From: Verrucomicrobium sp. BvORR034 | GTDB taxonomy: Bacteria > Verrucomicrobiota > Verrucomicrobiia > Verrucomicrobiales > Verrucomicrobiaceae | Length of the DNA: 64,000 nt | Reading direction: 5' to 3' | Assembly (NCBI RefSeq): GCF_000739635.1 | Contig: NZ_BATQ01000182.1 | Location: 1-64,000, forward strand | Part shown: one piece after another, positions 28,455 through 37,729 of the stretch | How positions within the stretch are numbered: the first letter of the stretch is position 1 | Layout of the letters: each line of letters starts with the position of its first letter | Program-made: the position numbers and the translations under genes | Notes under the pieces: model-generated | What the model saw: only the letters and a program-made list of their open reading frames with translations | What the model was told of the DNA's origin: nothing | The model's database searches: none

Positions 28455-29168
28455 ATGACCTGCGATGCCATCATCTCCCGCCAGCCAAACCAATGGGTGG
28501 AGGACCGGCCCTTTCTTTTGTGGGATCTGGGCACGCACCATGTGCTGGACCATTGGATGGATGTGCTCTTTCGCAGCAATGCCACCCTGCGCCTCTGGCT
28601 GGAGGCACCGGATGAGCGGGTCTATGCCTATGTGTGCGAGACCTTCCCCATCAACCGCCGGGTGCAGGTGGCCACCGGGCCTCCCACCTCGCGCCCTGAA
28701 GCCTGCACGTTTCTTGATTCAACGGGAAATGTGGTGATTCGACGCGGTGCCCAACTCACGCACTATCTGCCCAAGCAACCTGCCTCACAAACCTGGTTCG
28801 CCATGGCGCAGCGCTGGCTGGATGGCCTGCAAAAAAGCGGCAGCAAGGTGCCGGAGCTGGAACATCAAATCAGCCCGGGAGTGTATGTGGGCCACCACTG
28901 CTCCATCTCCAAGGACACCGTCTTCCATGCACCCTGCTGGGTGGGCAGCGGCACCACCATCCACGGTGCCACCGTGGGGCCACGGGCGGTCGTGGGAGAG
29001 AATTGCGTGATCAGCCGCGGTGCCTCGGTGTCCGATACTTATCTGATCACCGGAACTTATGTAAGTCCGCAGACCAAAATGTCTGGACTTGCAGCCGGTC
29101 CTGCTGGCATCATAACACACGCCACCGCTTCCTGCCTTTTTCCATCGAGGTCTGTCGAGACACGTTGA
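28455..29168 (+). CDS. Hexapeptide-repeat (left-handed beta-helix) protein
   Basis: A 237-residue protein whose second half has hexapeptide-type repeats (ISPGVYVGHHCSISKDTVFH and VGSGTTIHGATVGPRAVVGE, then NCVISRGASVSD). This is the fold of sugar O-acetyltransferases and the tail of nucleotidyltransferases. The first 110 residues (MTCDAIISRQPNQWVEDRPF onward) show no GGxGTRL nucleotidyl motif, so it is probably an acetyltransferase-like or scaffolding protein that modifies the polysaccharide repeat. It is 30 nt after the sugar transferase and 15 nt before the kinase gene. Confidence 0.7.
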   Translation: MTCDAIISRQPNQWVEDRPFLLWDLGTHHVLDHWMDVLFRSNATLRLWLEAPDERVYAYVCETFPINRRVQVATGPPTSRPEACTFLDSTGNVVIRRGAQLTHYLPKQPASQTWFAMAQRWLDGLQKSGSKVPELEHQISPGVYVGHHCSISKDTVFHAPCWVGSGTTIHGATVGPRAVVGENCVISRGASVSDTYLITGTYVSPQTKMSGLAAGPAGIITHATASCLFPSRSVETR

Positions 29169-29183
29169 TCGGTCCATCGACGC

Positions 29184-30311
29184 ATGAACGCGAATCACCA
29201 CAACCGGATCATGCTGCTGGCCCCGGACAACGAACGGGGTCACGAGGTGCGGGAAGTCCTGCAGAATGCCCGCGGTCACGACCAGACCGTGCTGGCCAAC
29301 CGCTCTGATGATGCCTTCCGCAAGATGGGTGAAAAGGCCTGCGAAGTGGCTGTGGTGGCGGGCGATGAGGGTTTGTCGTTTGTGGAGTCCGTCACCGGGC
29401 TGGGCCTCAATGTCCCGGTCATCCTCATTGCACCGGATGAAGATGGCTCCCTGGTGGACAGAGCCCGTCTGGCTGGTGCCAGTGATGCCCTGCTCCACAG
29501 CCAGCTCACGCCGAAGGCACTGGATGACGCGATCCGCCACGCGCTGCTCTGGCGCACGGAAGAGTCGCCCGATGCCCGACGGGAACGCGAGAACAAACAG
29601 GCCAGGCTCTTTGGCATGGAGAACAGCGACTCCCTCGCGCGGTTTGTCTCCGGCATCGCTCATGAAATCCGCAATCCCCTGAGCCTTATTCTGCTCGCAG
29701 CCGACTATGTGGCGCGTCCACGTCCGCTTACGGACGAGTCGCGCGCCAAGATTGTCTCTTTCCTGCGCGAGGGAGCGGGCCGCATCGATAACATCATGTC
29801 CGGCATGCTGGGGGCCTACGCAGCCCAGCAGATGGTGAAGAGTGCGCATGATGCGGTGGAGGTGATCGAAGAAGCGCTGTCCCACGTGGCCCCGCGGCTG
29901 GAAAGCCTGACGGGCATTCATGTCTGCAAGGAATATGGCAAAGCCCTGCCCAAGGTCCTGGTGGACCGCAGCCGCCTCGTGGAGTCCCTCGCGCACCGCC
30001 TGGGCAATGCCATCGATGCCATGCCCGACGGAGGACGCCTGAACATCCGGGCGTACGCCTACACCTTCACCTCCAATGAACGGGCCAACTGGCATCGGGA
30101 GGCCTGGTTCGAAGCGGGGGACACCACGGTGATCATCGAGATCTCCGACACCGGTGCGATGCCCGCCGACAAGTCCCGGCACATCTACGAGCAGTTCTTC
30201 ACCACCAAGCCGTCCGAGCCCGCCTGGCTCATCTCTTTGGACAACCAGTGCAGCGCCATGATCCTGCTGGAGGGCATCAGCCCCGAGCGCCAGATCACGG
30301 ACGACGGATGA
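29184..30311 (+). CDS. Atypical sensor histidine kinase with pseudo-receiver and degenerate ATP lid
   Basis: A 375-residue soluble protein. Residues 1-125 look like a receiver fold (RIMLLAPDNERGHEVREVLQ, then VPVILIAPDEDGSLVDRARL), but the phosphoacceptor strand reads CEVAVVAGDEG instead of LxxxD. The HisKA helix is intact, with His160 in SGIAHEIRNPLSLILLAADY. In the ATPase domain the N-box is RLGNAIDAMPDGG, G1 is EISDTGAMP and the F-box is IYEQFFTTKPS. The G2 motif GTGLGL is replaced by EPAWLIS. ATP use may be impaired. It lies in the glycosyltransferase operon next to a receiver-only protein. Confidence 0.8.
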   Translation: MNANHHNRIMLLAPDNERGHEVREVLQNARGHDQTVLANRSDDAFRKMGEKACEVAVVAGDEGLSFVESVTGLGLNVPVILIAPDEDGSLVDRARLAGASDALLHSQLTPKALDDAIRHALLWRTEESPDARRERENKQARLFGMENSDSLARFVSGIAHEIRNPLSLILLAADYVARPRPLTDESRAKIVSFLREGAGRIDNIMSGMLGAYAAQQMVKSAHDAVEVIEEALSHVAPRLESLTGIHVCKEYGKALPKVLVDRSRLVESLAHRLGNAIDAMPDGGRLNIRAYAYTFTSNERANWHREAWFEAGDTTVIIEISDTGAMPADKSRHIYEQFFTTKPSEPAWLISLDNQCSAMILLEGISPERQITDDG

Positions 30312-30387
30312 CCTTTCCCTGAATGCCTTTCCCTTTCCACGTGGCACCGCGCCTCCCGGCACCACGGCCCAGCCAGCTCAACCCGAC

Positions 30388-30831
30388 ATGAGTGACTCCA
30401 TGAACCCGTCCACTCCTGCTGAGCCCCCCAACCAACGCAAGAGGCGCATCCTGCTCGTGGATGACGACCCTTTTCTCACCAGTCTCCTCAGAATGAACCT
30501 CGAGGATATAGGAAACTACGAAGTGCGGGAGGAGAACGAGTCCCTCCGCGCCCTCGATTCCATCCAGGACTTCCTGCCGGACCTCATCCTGCTGGATGTC
30601 ATGATGCCCGAACTGGACGGGGCTGACATCTTCTACCGGCTGAAGAATGACCAGCATCTGAAACACATGGTGGTGGTCTTTCACACGGCCACGGTGCGCA
30701 GCTCTGAGCTGAGCGCCCAGGGAGGTCTGATCAACGGCTACCCCTTCCTGCCCAAGCCCTCCTCCGTGACCAAGGTGGTGGAGTGCATCGAGACCCACCT
30801 GGCCAATGCCATGCCGGCCGCCGCCAACTGA
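30388..30831 (+). CDS. Single-domain response regulator (receiver only)
   Basis: A 147-residue protein consisting of one receiver. The acidic cluster LLVDDDPF, phosphoacceptor Asp70 in LILLDVMMPELDG, the Thr in VFHTATV and the Lys in FLPKPSS are all present, so phosphotransfer is plausible. There is no output domain, so it should act by protein contact, perhaps on an export component, or as a phosphate sink for the kinase 76 nt upstream. Confidence 0.9.
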   Translation: MSDSMNPSTPAEPPNQRKRRILLVDDDPFLTSLLRMNLEDIGNYEVREENESLRALDSIQDFLPDLILLDVMMPELDGADIFYRLKNDQHLKHMVVVFHTATVRSSELSAQGGLINGYPFLPKPSSVTKVVECIETHLANAMPAAAN

Positions 30832-30880
30832 TGCGCCCCCATCACATCTCCCCGCCTGAAACCATCCACATTGCGCCGGA

Positions 30881-31984
30881 ATGAAACTCCAGCCCGCCAC
30901 CGCCAGGATCGCCTGGGTGACCCGGCGCGAAATCATGGACGGGGAGGTATTGCCCTCGAACCACGCGTGGGGGACGGACCACCTCTTTGCCCAGGGTGCC
31001 CGGCGCGTGCCCACACACCGGGTGGCTACGCTGGATCGTCTGGGGGAGCACCTGCGCCTGGGGCCCAACATCACTGAGCAGATCTGGCTCTTTCTCCACC
31101 CGGAGCAGTACGACTGCATCATCGCCAAGGACACAGATCTGGTGTGCATCCTCTGCGGGCTGCTCTCCCTGACAGGCAGAAGGAAGCCGATCCATGCCTT
31201 CCTCCACTTCCCACTGCGGCGGTCTCTCAAGGATGCGTGGCTGGAGTCTGGATGCAGCACTCTGCTGGCTCTGAGTGACAAGATCCAGCAGCTCTCCCTG
31301 GTGGAGCATCCCGGTGCGGCCGCACAGCTGGCCACCGTGCCCTGGGGGGTGGACGTGCCCTTCTACGACCGCTTGCGAATGGAGGCGGGAGGCCCGGCCC
31401 AGCCGGAGAATGGACGGTTGAAAATCCTGCTCAACGGCATCACCGGACGGAGCTTCAGCGCCTTCGTGGAGGCCCTCGCGGGTGATATGGACGTGGAAGT
31501 CCGCGTGCTGACGGACTCAGCAGAGTTCATGGCGGAGATCCAGGAGATCCCAAACTTCAGCTCCATCCGCCGCTCGCAGGGGCAGCCCGTTCCCTACCGG
31601 GAGCTGGTGGACCATCTGGTGGCGTGTGATGTGGTGGCCCTGCCGCTGAACCAGCCGCCTGCCACGGATGCGGAGTTGATTGCAGGGAGGGCCACGCTCT
31701 GGGGGATCACCGCCCTGCTGGAGGCCGCCGCGGTAGGCCGGCCCGTGCTGATGACCCGCAATCCGCTTATCGACCTGGACCTGGAGGCGGAGCAGTGCGG
31801 CCGGTTCGTGGAAACGGCCGACGCCACCGGCTGGCGGGAGTCGGTGCAATGGTGTCTCGCCAACCGGGCCGCCCTGCCTGTGATGGGGGCGAGGGCCCGT
31901 CGGCATGTGCTGGCGCACCGCTCCATGGAGGAATTTCAAAGCCGGCTGCAGCAGATCATTGAGTCCCATCTCGACGGAAGCTGA
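30881..31984 (+). CDS. Glycosyltransferase (GT-B-like), exopolysaccharide locus
   Basis: A 367-residue protein beginning LQPATARIAWVTRREIMDGE. The C-terminal half has GT4-like organisation: a strand-rich start (GRLKILLNGITGRSFSAFVE), a middle (VACDVVALPLNQPPATDAEL) and a late helix (TALLEAAAVGRPVLMTRNPL). The family's E-x7-E motif is weak, with E replaced in part, so the exact family is uncertain. It lies between the receiver gene and the double glycosyltransferase on the same strand. Confidence 0.72.
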   Translation: MKLQPATARIAWVTRREIMDGEVLPSNHAWGTDHLFAQGARRVPTHRVATLDRLGEHLRLGPNITEQIWLFLHPEQYDCIIAKDTDLVCILCGLLSLTGRRKPIHAFLHFPLRRSLKDAWLESGCSTLLALSDKIQQLSLVEHPGAAAQLATVPWGVDVPFYDRLRMEAGGPAQPENGRLKILLNGITGRSFSAFVEALAGDMDVEVRVLTDSAEFMAEIQEIPNFSSIRRSQGQPVPYRELVDHLVACDVVALPLNQPPATDAELIAGRATLWGITALLEAAAVGRPVLMTRNPLIDLDLEAEQCGRFVETADATGWRESVQWCLANRAALPVMGARARRHVLAHRSMEEFQSRLQQIIESHLDGS

Positions 31985-32006
31985 AGCACGCAACCCATCC
32001 CGGACC

Positions 32007-34328
32007 ATGGAAACTACCGTCTGGATCAACGCCCGCTTCCTCCCCCGCCCCGTGACGGGAGTGGAGCGGGTGGCACGTGAGCTGATCACCGCTTTGTGCG
32101 ACCGGCTGGATGATGAAGGGGCATGGTCCGGTCCTCAAGGCCTGCGGCTGAACTTCCGCCTCGTCTCTCCCGCAGATGTCCCGGCTGAATCCCCCTGGCC
32201 CAAGCTTCCGCTGGACCAAGTGGGACGCGGCGGTGGCCATCTCTGGGAGCAGACCAGCCTGCTGGCGGCCACCCGGGCCGGATGGCTGCTCTCCCTCTGC
32301 AATACTGGCCCGATGTTGAAACGGCGTCAGGTGCTGTTCATGCACGACGCCCAGACCTTTGCCATCCCCGGGAACTTCACCTGGAAGTTCCGGCTCTGGT
32401 ACCAACTGCTCTTCACCGTGGCGGGGCGCATCTCCAGCGCCATTCTCACGAACTCCAGCTACTCACGTGAGGAGCTGGTGAAACGCGTGGGGCTGGACCC
32501 CGCCGCCATCACCGCCACCTGGCTGGGCGTCGAACATGTGCTGAGGGAGGCGCCGGATGAAGGCGTCTTTGACCGGCACGCGCTTCCCGCAGAGGGCGGC
32601 TACCTGCTGGCCGTCTCCAGCAACAATCCCAACAAGAACTTCGCTGCGGTCCTGAAGGCCCTCCAGCTCCTGGGGCAGGATGCGCCGCCCTGTGTGATCG
32701 CGGGGCATCATGACCCCAGAGTGTTTGGTGAACTGCCGGCGGACGACTCCCGCATCGTGCAGGTGGGCCATGTGACGGATGCGGAGCTGCATGCCCTGTA
32801 CGCCCGTGCCACCGCGCTGTTGTTTCCTTCCTACTACGAGGGCTTCGGCCTCCCGCCGGTGGAGGCCATGGCGCTGGGCTGCCCCGCCATCGTCTCCAGC
32901 ACCAGTGTCATGCCGGAGATCTGCGGGGATGCCGCCCTGTACTGTGATCCCGCCGTCCCGGACACTCTGGCGGCCGCCATCCGCAGGTTGCACCTTGAAC
33001 CCGGACTGAGGCAGCGGCTCATCGCCCGCGGCCGGGAGCGGGTGCAGCTCTTCTCCTGGGCCAACGGTGCGGAAGCCGCCCTGCAAACGCTGGCCCGCGA
33101 GGTGCTGACCCGGCAGCGGCAGGCGGGGGTGGTCGAGACCCCCACACGCCCCAGCAAGCCGCCCGCCCGCACCAGTCTCCAGCCGACCGCAGACAACATC
33201 ATCCTGGCGCATGATTACCTCCTCCAGATGGGTGGTGCGGAGCGGCTCTTTGCCTCCCTGCACCGCGCCTGGCCCCAGGCACCCATTTTTGTCAGTGCCA
33301 CGGACTACGAGCACCTCCTGCCGGGCTTCGAAGACGCCAGCATTCACAACACGTGGATGCAGAACGTCCCCGGGCTGAACCGGCACCACAAGTCCTTGTT
33401 TCCTCTATACCCCATGGCCTTCCGCTCGTTCGGCCGGCTGGACGGAGCCGCAGCGGTTGTGAGCAGCAGCGGATTCTCCAAGTGGCTGCGGTTCACCCCG
33501 CGCACCCGGGTCTTTTGCTACTGCCACACCCCGCCCCGCTTCTTCTGGCAGACGGACCACTACCTGAAAAATGAACTGGGCAGCCGGTTGCTCAAGATCC
33601 TGGCCCGCCTGTTCATCCTGTGGCTCCGGCCCGCCGATCACGCCTGCGCCCAGCGGGTGCATCACTTCATTGCCAACTCCGAGACCGTGCGACGCCGCAT
33701 CAAGGACTTCTACGGACGGGAGTCTGTCGTCATCCACCCCCCGGTGGAGGTGGAGCGGTTCCGCCCCACCGCAGATCACGATGGTTATTACCTCATTCTG
33801 TCCCGGCTCGTGTCCTACAAGGGCGTGGACCGGGCCATCGCCGCCTTCCTGGAAAGCGGGCGGCATCTGGTGATCGCGGGCAGCGGGCCTGACCGGGGTC
33901 GCCTGGAGCGGCTTGCCCATGGTGCGGTGAACATTGAGTTTCACGGCAGGGTGGATGAGGCCCGGGCGGTGCGGCTGATCGAAAGATGCCGGGCCTTTGT
34001 GCTGCCGGGCACAGAGGACTTCGGCATCACGCCGCTGGAGGCCCAGGCGGCTGGAAAACCGGTGCTGGCCTATGCTGATGGCGGGGCTCTCGAGACCGTG
34101 GTGGAAGGCCAGACGGGCTGTCTGTTCACAGATCCCAGCCCGGCGGAGATCAATCGGGTTGCCGCCCTCCTGGAGGCCACGGACTGGGACCCCGCGGTGA
34201 TCCGGCATCACGCCGAGCAGTTTGCTGAACCGCGGTTCATCCATGCCATGCAGCAGTATGTGGACGAGCAGTTGCATGAACCTGTGCCGGTGCTCGATGA
34301 GCGGCATTTCCCAGCGATCCGGTCATGA
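32007..34328 (+). CDS. Two-domain fused glycosyltransferase (GT4 + GT4)
   Basis: A 773-residue protein made of two complete GT4-type units. The start at 32007 (METTVWINARFLPRPVTGVE) opens unit 1, about residues 1-385, with FPSYYEGFGLPPVEAMALGC as its E-x7-E motif. After a Pro-rich linker (about 375-393), unit 2 begins DNIILAHDYLLQMGGAERLF and has VLPGTEDFGITPLEAQAAGK as its own motif, resembling WbaZ-like mannosyltransferases. The fusion could add two successive sugars without releasing the intermediate. The stop overlaps the next start (ATGA), indicating coupled translation. Confidence 0.88.
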   Translation: METTVWINARFLPRPVTGVERVARELITALCDRLDDEGAWSGPQGLRLNFRLVSPADVPAESPWPKLPLDQVGRGGGHLWEQTSLLAATRAGWLLSLCNTGPMLKRRQVLFMHDAQTFAIPGNFTWKFRLWYQLLFTVAGRISSAILTNSSYSREELVKRVGLDPAAITATWLGVEHVLREAPDEGVFDRHALPAEGGYLLAVSSNNPNKNFAAVLKALQLLGQDAPPCVIAGHHDPRVFGELPADDSRIVQVGHVTDAELHALYARATALLFPSYYEGFGLPPVEAMALGCPAIVSSTSVMPEICGDAALYCDPAVPDTLAAAIRRLHLEPGLRQRLIARGRERVQLFSWANGAEAALQTLAREVLTRQRQAGVVETPTRPSKPPARTSLQPTADNIILAHDYLLQMGGAERLFASLHRAWPQAPIFVSATDYEHLLPGFEDASIHNTWMQNVPGLNRHHKSLFPLYPMAFRSFGRLDGAAAVVSSSGFSKWLRFTPRTRVFCYCHTPPRFFWQTDHYLKNELGSRLLKILARLFILWLRPADHACAQRVHHFIANSETVRRRIKDFYGRESVVIHPPVEVERFRPTADHDGYYLILSRLVSYKGVDRAIAAFLESGRHLVIAGSGPDRGRLERLAHGAVNIEFHGRVDEARAVRLIERCRAFVLPGTEDFGITPLEAQAAGKPVLAYADGGALETVVEGQTGCLFTDPSPAEINRVAALLEATDWDPAVIRHHAEQFAEPRFIHAMQQYVDEQLHEPVPVLDERHFPAIRS

Positions 34329-35263
34329 AGGATACCCCGCTGCCCTGCTTCAGCCTCATCATCCCCACCCTGCACCGGGATGAGGAAGTGGCGCGGCTCT
34401 TCCAGTCCATTCATCAAAATACCCTGCAGGATCTGGAGGTGATCCTCATCGATCAGAACGAGGACAACCGGCTTGATGATACTTGCAGCACCTACGCGAA
34501 GCTCTTCCCACTGCAGAGGGTGCGGATCCGGCCCGTGGGGGTTTCCCACGCCCGCAATCACGGGCGGCAGTTTGCCCGGGGCAGGCTGCTCAACTTCCCA
34601 GACGACGATTGCGAACTGACACCCGGCCTGCTGCAACAGGCTGCGGACCGCTTTGCCGCCGATCCCGGCCTGGATCTGTTGTTTGCTCGATCCGTGGATC
34701 CCCGGTCGCTCAAAAGCTCCGTGACGCGATTTTGCACGCAGGCCCAGGCCGTGACACCGCGGAATGTGTACAGCACCACGGTGGAGTTCACGATGTTCCT
34801 GAAGCGGGAGATCTTTGACCAGGTGGGCCCGCTGGATGAGCGGCTTGGCGTAGGCACCTCCTATGGTGCCGAGGAGGGCGCAGACTTCGTGCTGCGTGCG
34901 CTCTATCTGGGAAAGAAGCTCCACTACGACCCAGAGTTGGTCTTTCATCATGCGCAAAAGACGGAGGGGTACGACGCCTCCGCGCTGGCGCGTGCCTACA
35001 GTTACGGCCGGGGCTTTGGGCGGCTCTCGCTCAAGCATCTGGTGCATCATCACCAGCCCGGTGCGGCGGTGCGGTTCGTCCACTTCCAGTGCCGGGCTGC
35101 CGCGGGCATGCTGCTGCATGCCGTGCGGCGCGACCTGCCCCGGAGCCGTTTTTACCTCGAATCCATCCTCGGCAGATCCGCGGGACTCTGGAACGCCTGG
35201 CAGGACTTCCGCCACCAGGGGGCGGAGGCCTGGGCATTGGAGGGAAAGGCTGCATCCCCATGA
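34325..35263 (+). CDS. Family 2 glycosyltransferase
   Basis: A 312-residue GT-A enzyme. The opening CFSLIIPTLHRDEEVARLFQ is the usual GT2 nucleotide-binding start, and LLNFPDDDCELTPGLLQQ carries the DxD metal site. GVGTSYGAEEGADFVLRAL looks like the catalytic ED-type region. The C-terminal part has a basic, aromatic region typical of membrane-associated enzymes. Its start and stop both overlap neighbours by four bases (ATGA), so it is tightly coupled in the operon. Confidence 0.88.
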   Translation: MKDTPLPCFSLIIPTLHRDEEVARLFQSIHQNTLQDLEVILIDQNEDNRLDDTCSTYAKLFPLQRVRIRPVGVSHARNHGRQFARGRLLNFPDDDCELTPGLLQQAADRFAADPGLDLLFARSVDPRSLKSSVTRFCTQAQAVTPRNVYSTTVEFTMFLKREIFDQVGPLDERLGVGTSYGAEEGADFVLRALYLGKKLHYDPELVFHHAQKTEGYDASALARAYSYGRGFGRLSLKHLVHHHQPGAAVRFVHFQCRAAAGMLLHAVRRDLPRSRFYLESILGRSAGLWNAWQDFRHQGAEAWALEGKAASP

Positions 35264-36429
35264 AAATCACGCTGAACGGCTACTACGGCTTCTCCAACTA
35301 CGGGGACGACCTCTTCAACCTGACCAGCGTGCTGGGGGCGGCCCGCTGGTGGCCGGGCCACGATGTGGACATCCTGGGACCTCCGGTTCATGGAATTGAC
35401 GCCCGCTTTCGCGTGCCGACATGGTTTCCCAATGATCTGTACACCGCGCCAGGCTTGGCCGGGAAGCTGAGCCGGCTGGCCTTTCTGGCAGGTGCCCTGA
35501 CCACCCGGGATCTGCTGGTGTATGCGGGCGGCTCCACGCTCTCTCACAGCAGCCTGCTGAAGAAGCTCCAGCGCGTGGCCGCCGAGCACAGGTGGACCAA
35601 GTCCGCCGCTGTGGGTGTGTCGGTGGGCCCCTTCTCCGACGCCGCAGACGAGGCGGAGGCCGCGCGGTTCCTCAGGCAATTCTCTTTCGTCGCGGTGCGA
35701 GACCGGCAGTCCCTCGCCGTGCTGGAGCGCATGCGGGTGCCGTACCAGCCTGTCCTGGCCCGGGATCTGGTGGGGGCGCTACCCCTGCTCCTGCCTGGCA
35801 GCTTCTGGGTGGAGCCCGCCCCCGCGGCCCCACCCACACTGGGTGTGTCCTTCCGGTTCTATGAAAGTCATTCTGGAGGCGATGTGGAGCGGGAGCGGCG
35901 GCGCCATGCGGCCCTCATGGAAGGGATCTGCCGCCATGCGAAAAGGAGGGGCACGAGGGTGCGTATCTTCTGCCTGAACACGCACCCCCGGTGGGGTGAC
36001 ATGCCGCTTTGCTGCGAGCTCCAGGACCGCCTGGCGGCAGAAGGAATGCTCGCTGAGATCATCACCAGTGAGGATCACCTGCTGGGCTGCTGGCACAGCC
36101 TCGCTGCCTGTGACGCCGTGCTCTGCGTCCGCATGCATGCCGGGATCACCGCCTATCTCAACAATGTGCCCTTTGCCCTCGTGGAGTATCACGAGAAATG
36201 CACCGACTTCCTCGACGACATCGGACAGCCGTCCAGCCTCCGGATCACGGCCAACGCTGCGGATCCAGACGAAGTGTCGGCATTGATCGAGCGGCTCTTG
36301 CGCAGAGACGGGCACCCCACTCTTTCACCGGAGACCTATGCGCTGGAGGCGGCGGCGAACTTCACGGCGGCACCGTGGGCGACCCCGGCGGCACGGATGC
36401 CGGAGGCGTCGTCCGTCCTCGCACGCTGA
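35260..36429 (+). CDS. Polysaccharide pyruvyl transferase family protein
   Basis: A 389-residue protein. The start at 35260 gives ITLNGYYGFSNYGDDLFNLT, the typical GxxNxGDD opening of the family (CsaB/WcaK). Later features are VYAGGSTLSHSSLLKKLQ, AVGVSVGPFSDA, FVAVRDRQSLAVLERM and the end motif AVLCVRMHAGITAYLNNVPF with a conserved RMH. These proteins add ketal-linked pyruvate to exopolysaccharide, or belong to the related GT-like group. Its last 68 nt overlap the convergent gene below. Confidence 0.85.
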   Translation: MKITLNGYYGFSNYGDDLFNLTSVLGAARWWPGHDVDILGPPVHGIDARFRVPTWFPNDLYTAPGLAGKLSRLAFLAGALTTRDLLVYAGGSTLSHSSLLKKLQRVAAEHRWTKSAAVGVSVGPFSDAADEAEAARFLRQFSFVAVRDRQSLAVLERMRVPYQPVLARDLVGALPLLLPGSFWVEPAPAAPPTLGVSFRFYESHSGGDVERERRRHAALMEGICRHAKRRGTRVRIFCLNTHPRWGDMPLCCELQDRLAAEGMLAEIITSEDHLLGCWHSLAACDAVLCVRMHAGITAYLNNVPFALVEYHEKCTDFLDDIGQPSSLRITANAADPDEVSALIERLLRRDGHPTLSPETYALEAAANFTAAPWATPAARMPEASSVLAR

Positions 36430-37729
36430 ACCACACCGCCATTTGCAACTCCTTCCTCGCGATCATCCACGCCACCAGCAGGAAAGCCCATGCGGCAAAG
36501 GTGCGCCCCGTGGTGAGGTAAAAGATGCGCACCTGGTCCGTGAGCCCCATGAAGAGGAAGGGATAGAGGAACAACCCGGCGAGCGATCCGCGCCGGAACG
36601 CCCGATAGAGGAGCATGACCACCCCGCCAAAGACCGCCCAGAACACCAGCCCCGCCGGGACGCCCAGGTCGGTGAACACCACAAAGATGCCGGTGGGGTT
36701 GTTGAACTCCGGATTCCCATCCTCCGCCACCAGGATAGCGGCCAGCTCCGCTGGATCATCCGACCCACCGAGGAGATTCCTCAAGGGCCTGCCCAGCAGC
36801 GGAAAACGCCAGAGCCACTCCAGGGTGGCATACGGGAAATAAAGCTCCCCCATCCCGTGCCAGAGCAGGGCACCGTTGTTGAGCGCGGTCACATAGTAAC
36901 CGGACAACCGCACCAGGCTGAAGCGCAGCAGGGAAGTCTCCCCTTGCTCCGCATAGTAGCCCCATGACCGGAAGTACTCACTGGCGGTGAACAGCGCATA
37001 CAGCACCACGATGCCCAGAACCGGCACCAACTGGAGCAACTTCCTGCGGGCTGCCGAACTCCGCGCCACCACGCCCAGACGGAGCCAGAGCAGAAAGCCC
37101 GGCAGAAGCATCTCGATCAAAGCGAGGCGCTCTGCCAGAAAGACTGCCCGCACGAAGGTGAGCCCCAGCAGCAGGAGCATCGGCCAGCGCACCCGTCGCC
37201 ATCCCAGATGATGGGCCAGGAAGACACCCACCAGCCAGGTGCCGATGCCTGTTTGGGTGAAGCTGGTGACCCCAGTGATCGCGGCGTCCTTGCGCAGACG
37301 GATCAACTCAAAGATGCTCCCCTGCTCCAGGCGCAGCACTCCCACGAGGATGCCGGGCCCGGTCTCACGCAGGATGAGGGCAAACCAGAGGAGATACGCC
37401 GCCGAGGTCACGGCCACGCCGATGTGGAACCAAAACAACAGCAACTGCCAGCCAGGGGCGACCTCGCCGGAGGTGCTGATGCGAAGACGCGGCCGGAGCA
37501 TGGCCCGGTCCACGGCGACCGCAACCATCGCCCCCAGGGCAAAGGCAGCCGCCACCGCCAGGCACAACTGGAGATCTTCCACCGTGAAGAACTTGGGCAT
37601 GCGCCAGTAGGACTGGTAGTCGGTTTCAGGAATCACCCAAGCCGCCCAGGCCACGACCAGGAGCGGGAGCACCAGCACCCCGCAGGGATTCCACCACCAC
37701 AGACTGCCTGTTGTGCCCGGTGTTTTCAT
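36362..37729 (-). CDS. Polysaccharide polymerase-like membrane protein (Wzy-like)
   Basis: A 455-residue protein with about ten membrane segments. The start at 37729 (MKTPGTTGSLWWWNPCG) overlaps the upstream flippase stop by four bases; the longer frame upstream is low-complexity. A long external loop lies in the middle to late part (YYVTALNNGALLWHGMGELY and following), as in O-antigen polymerases. Identity is inferred from membrane layout and from a location beside wzx- and wzc-like genes. The C-terminus (RTTPPASVPPGSPTVPP) is Pro-rich and is encoded within the convergent overlap. Confidence 0.72.
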   Translation of the reverse strand: MKTPGTTGSLWWWNPCGVLVLPLLVVAWAAWVIPETDYQSYWRMPKFFTVEDLQLCLAVAAAFALGAMVAVAVDRAMLRPRLRISTSGEVAPGWQLLLFWFHIGVAVTSAAYLLWFALILRETGPGILVGVLRLEQGSIFELIRLRKDAAITGVTSFTQTGIGTWLVGVFLAHHLGWRRVRWPMLLLLGLTFVRAVFLAERLALIEMLLPGFLLWLRLGVVARSSAARRKLLQLVPVLGIVVLYALFTASEYFRSWGYYAEQGETSLLRFSLVRLSGYYVTALNNGALLWHGMGELYFPYATLEWLWRFPLLGRPLRNLLGGSDDPAELAAILVAEDGNPEFNNPTGIFVVFTDLGVPAGLVFWAVFGGVVMLLYRAFRRGSLAGLFLYPFLFMGLTDQVRIFYLTTGRTFAAWAFLLVAWMIARKELQMAVWFSVRGRTTPPASVPPGSPTVPP

